From Neckera pumila (lineage: Eukaryota; Streptophyta; Bryopsida; Hypnales; Neckeraceae): 64,000 bases of DNA. The stretch lies in the NCBI GenBank assembly GCA_963969595.1, contig OZ018409.1:2110501-2174500 (forward strand). Direction: 5' to 3'. The notes beneath the pieces were generated by a model that saw nothing but the letters and a program-made list of their open reading frames with translations, did no database searches and was not told where the DNA came from. Position 1 is the first letter of the stretch, and each line of letters starts with the position of its first letter. A program made the translations under genes and the position numbers. This document shows, piece by piece, positions 62,909 through 64,000 of this stretch.

Positions 62909-63628
62909 TTGAAGTTCGCTTTGCTTTTACATGGACTTGTTTCTAACTGGGATTTGCCTTACTTGACTGTAAATTGTGGTGGACCTTCAACGACGCAGCC
63001 AAGTACATTGGAAAAGGTAGCTCGGCGAAAGTATTCTGTGGTCCTTGACTTGAATGGAGTGCTTCTTTATAGGTCATACGAGCGTAATAAATTGCATGTT
63101 GTGCATCGCCCTGGTATCACCACGTTTCTGAATTGGCTGCATTATAGAGCGGATGTTACATTCTAGAATAGTGTTACTCCAAATAACATGGACAATTTGT
63201 TGGACATTATCCTCGCGGATTGTTCCTTTGGCCGTCGAGATGTCATTTGTTTGTGTCAAGGGGCATGCACGAAGTCCACGTACAGGGCCCCATCTGCACC
63301 AAATAAGCCGGTTTTCTTGAAAGATCTGTCAACATTTGCGAACATGGCCGGTTTGTCCACATTGGATAACATTATTCTAATTGACGACAGTCCAGAAAAG
63401 AGCATCTCGAATGATGCACATAACGTTGTTTTTCCTCAGTCTTTTCGCGGTGAGCTGCTCAACAACTACCTCTGCATGCAGTTGATGCCGTGGCTTGATG
63501 GCCTCCTTCTTTCAAATGAGGCGATGCCCGGGTATGTGAAGGCGAATCTCCTTTCTAGTGGGCAGAATGCAGTGGAACAAGATTCCACATTGGGCTGGGC
63601 AATCATTACCGGAATTCAGCGTCGTTGA
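62909..63628 (+). pseudogene. FCP1/NIF (SCP-type) HAD phosphatase-like domain gene, one in-frame TAG
   Basis: Proteins of this HAD family remove phosphate from proteins such as the RNA polymerase II CTD. Motif I reads VVLDLNGVLL (Asp at 63047-63049), then HVVHRPGITTFLNWL; motif III reads NIILIDDSPEKS (Asp-Asp at 63383-63388), then NVVFPQSF. The second Asp of the canonical DxD is Asn, which would weaken or abolish catalysis. One frame continues through TAG at 63164-63166 at the position where relatives have Trp (W-T/S), so TGG to TAG is likely. The stop is TGA at 63626-63628. The true 5' border is uncertain: acceptor-like GACGCAG at 62992-62998 could open the exon, possibly as part of the upstream gene, though the phases I tried did not join cleanly. 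A palindrome follows 20 bp after the stop. Confidence 0.75.
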
Positions 63629-63648
63629 TTTCTATTGGCATAGGGCTT

Positions 63649-63668
63649 CATCGGGATATTTCCCGTTG
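63649..63668. repeat. Last 20-bp palindrome, 3' of the FCP1-like gene
   Basis: CATCGGGATATTTCCCGTTG. No further copy follows before the window ends. Confidence 0.9.
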
Positions 63669-64000
63669 CTGGAGACGACAGTTTTTTGGAATGATATTCT
63701 ATCATCGTCAGAGTACAAATTGTAATTCTAATTGTAAATGTTGTTGTAAATTCTTGATCAGAGATTTTCCTGAACCTGTAATTGTCAAATTGTCAATACA
63801 TTAGCAAATATGGATCATGAGGGAAGTGATACTTCTTGACAATTCATTGCATATGCACACTCGTTGTTCATGAATGGTTCCTCATTTACACCCAATATGA
63901 ATTCTATGTTTGCTTTTCAATTACTGTTTACATGCACAGTGTTTGAGCTGTCCCGTCATTCCTTAGCAAGGACTCGCGACCATGTACTTGTAGCTCGTAG
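63669..64000. other. 3' flank, nothing recognised
   Basis: AT-rich sequence without palindromes, supported coding frames or clear terminal repeats. The right border of the large element may lie here or beyond the window. Confidence 0.4.

Noticed and set aside
33201..63628. TAG reassigned as a sense (Gln) codon in the element
   Set aside because: Frameshifts, a MITE insertion, TAA and TGA interruptions occur alongside TAG, so ordinary decay with CHG deamination is simpler.

Overview
The window looks like nuclear DNA of a land plant or close streptophyte relative. The recognisable host genes have plant architectures: a Raf-like MAPKKK with GT-AG introns, a strictosidine-synthase-like protein, a plant-type short-chain dehydrogenase and the C-terminus of a BIG-type ARF-GEF. 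There are CACTA, hAT-like and TTAA-target repeats and scattered TTTAGGG-like telomeric units. No operons, tRNA, rRNA or CRISPR arrays were seen. The species cannot be named from sequence alone.

Layout. 1-4.0 kb: 3' part of a Raf-like kinase gene (+). 5.7-8.9 kb: strictosidine-synthase-like gene (+) whose 5' end abuts a fragment of a TTAA-flanked MITE. 9.1-10.1 kb: gene fragments on the - strand (one orphan exon; last coding exon of BIG with a frameshift). 10.95-11.7 kb: intact single-exon SDR gene (-). 14.1-19.7 kb: a 5.6-kb non-autonomous CACTA element with a matching AGT duplication. 19.8-24.5 kb: decayed exons (-) of an unrecognised gene. 25.1-31 kb: MITEs and AT-rich repeats.

32.2-63.7 kb is unlike the rest. 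It carries decayed genes: on the left a - strand DUF7869-like (putative DDE transposase) gene, on the right a + strand gene with a ParB-like GGQHT motif and a long acidic tail, then an FCP1/NIF-type phosphatase-like gene. A 20-bp interrupted palindrome, consensus CANCGGGANATNTCCCGNTG, occurs about 28 times here (non-redundant count by eye), in tandem arrays, in front of both main genes, in their introns and behind the last gene. I did not find it in the first 32 kb. This is the best candidate for an undescribed system: a large (about 21 kb after collapsing the duplication) mobile element with its own dispersed palindromic sites. The genes carry many in-frame stops, mostly TAG, nearly all explicable as CAG/CAA/CGA to stop or TGG to TAG, as expected for a silenced, methylated element.

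The apparent 10-kb duplication (37346-47295 and 47496-57445) is very probably an assembly artefact: the two copies end and start exactly at a 200-N gap and look identical, so two overlapping contigs were probably scaffolded without being merged. Features in 47496-57445 repeat those 10,150 bp earlier.
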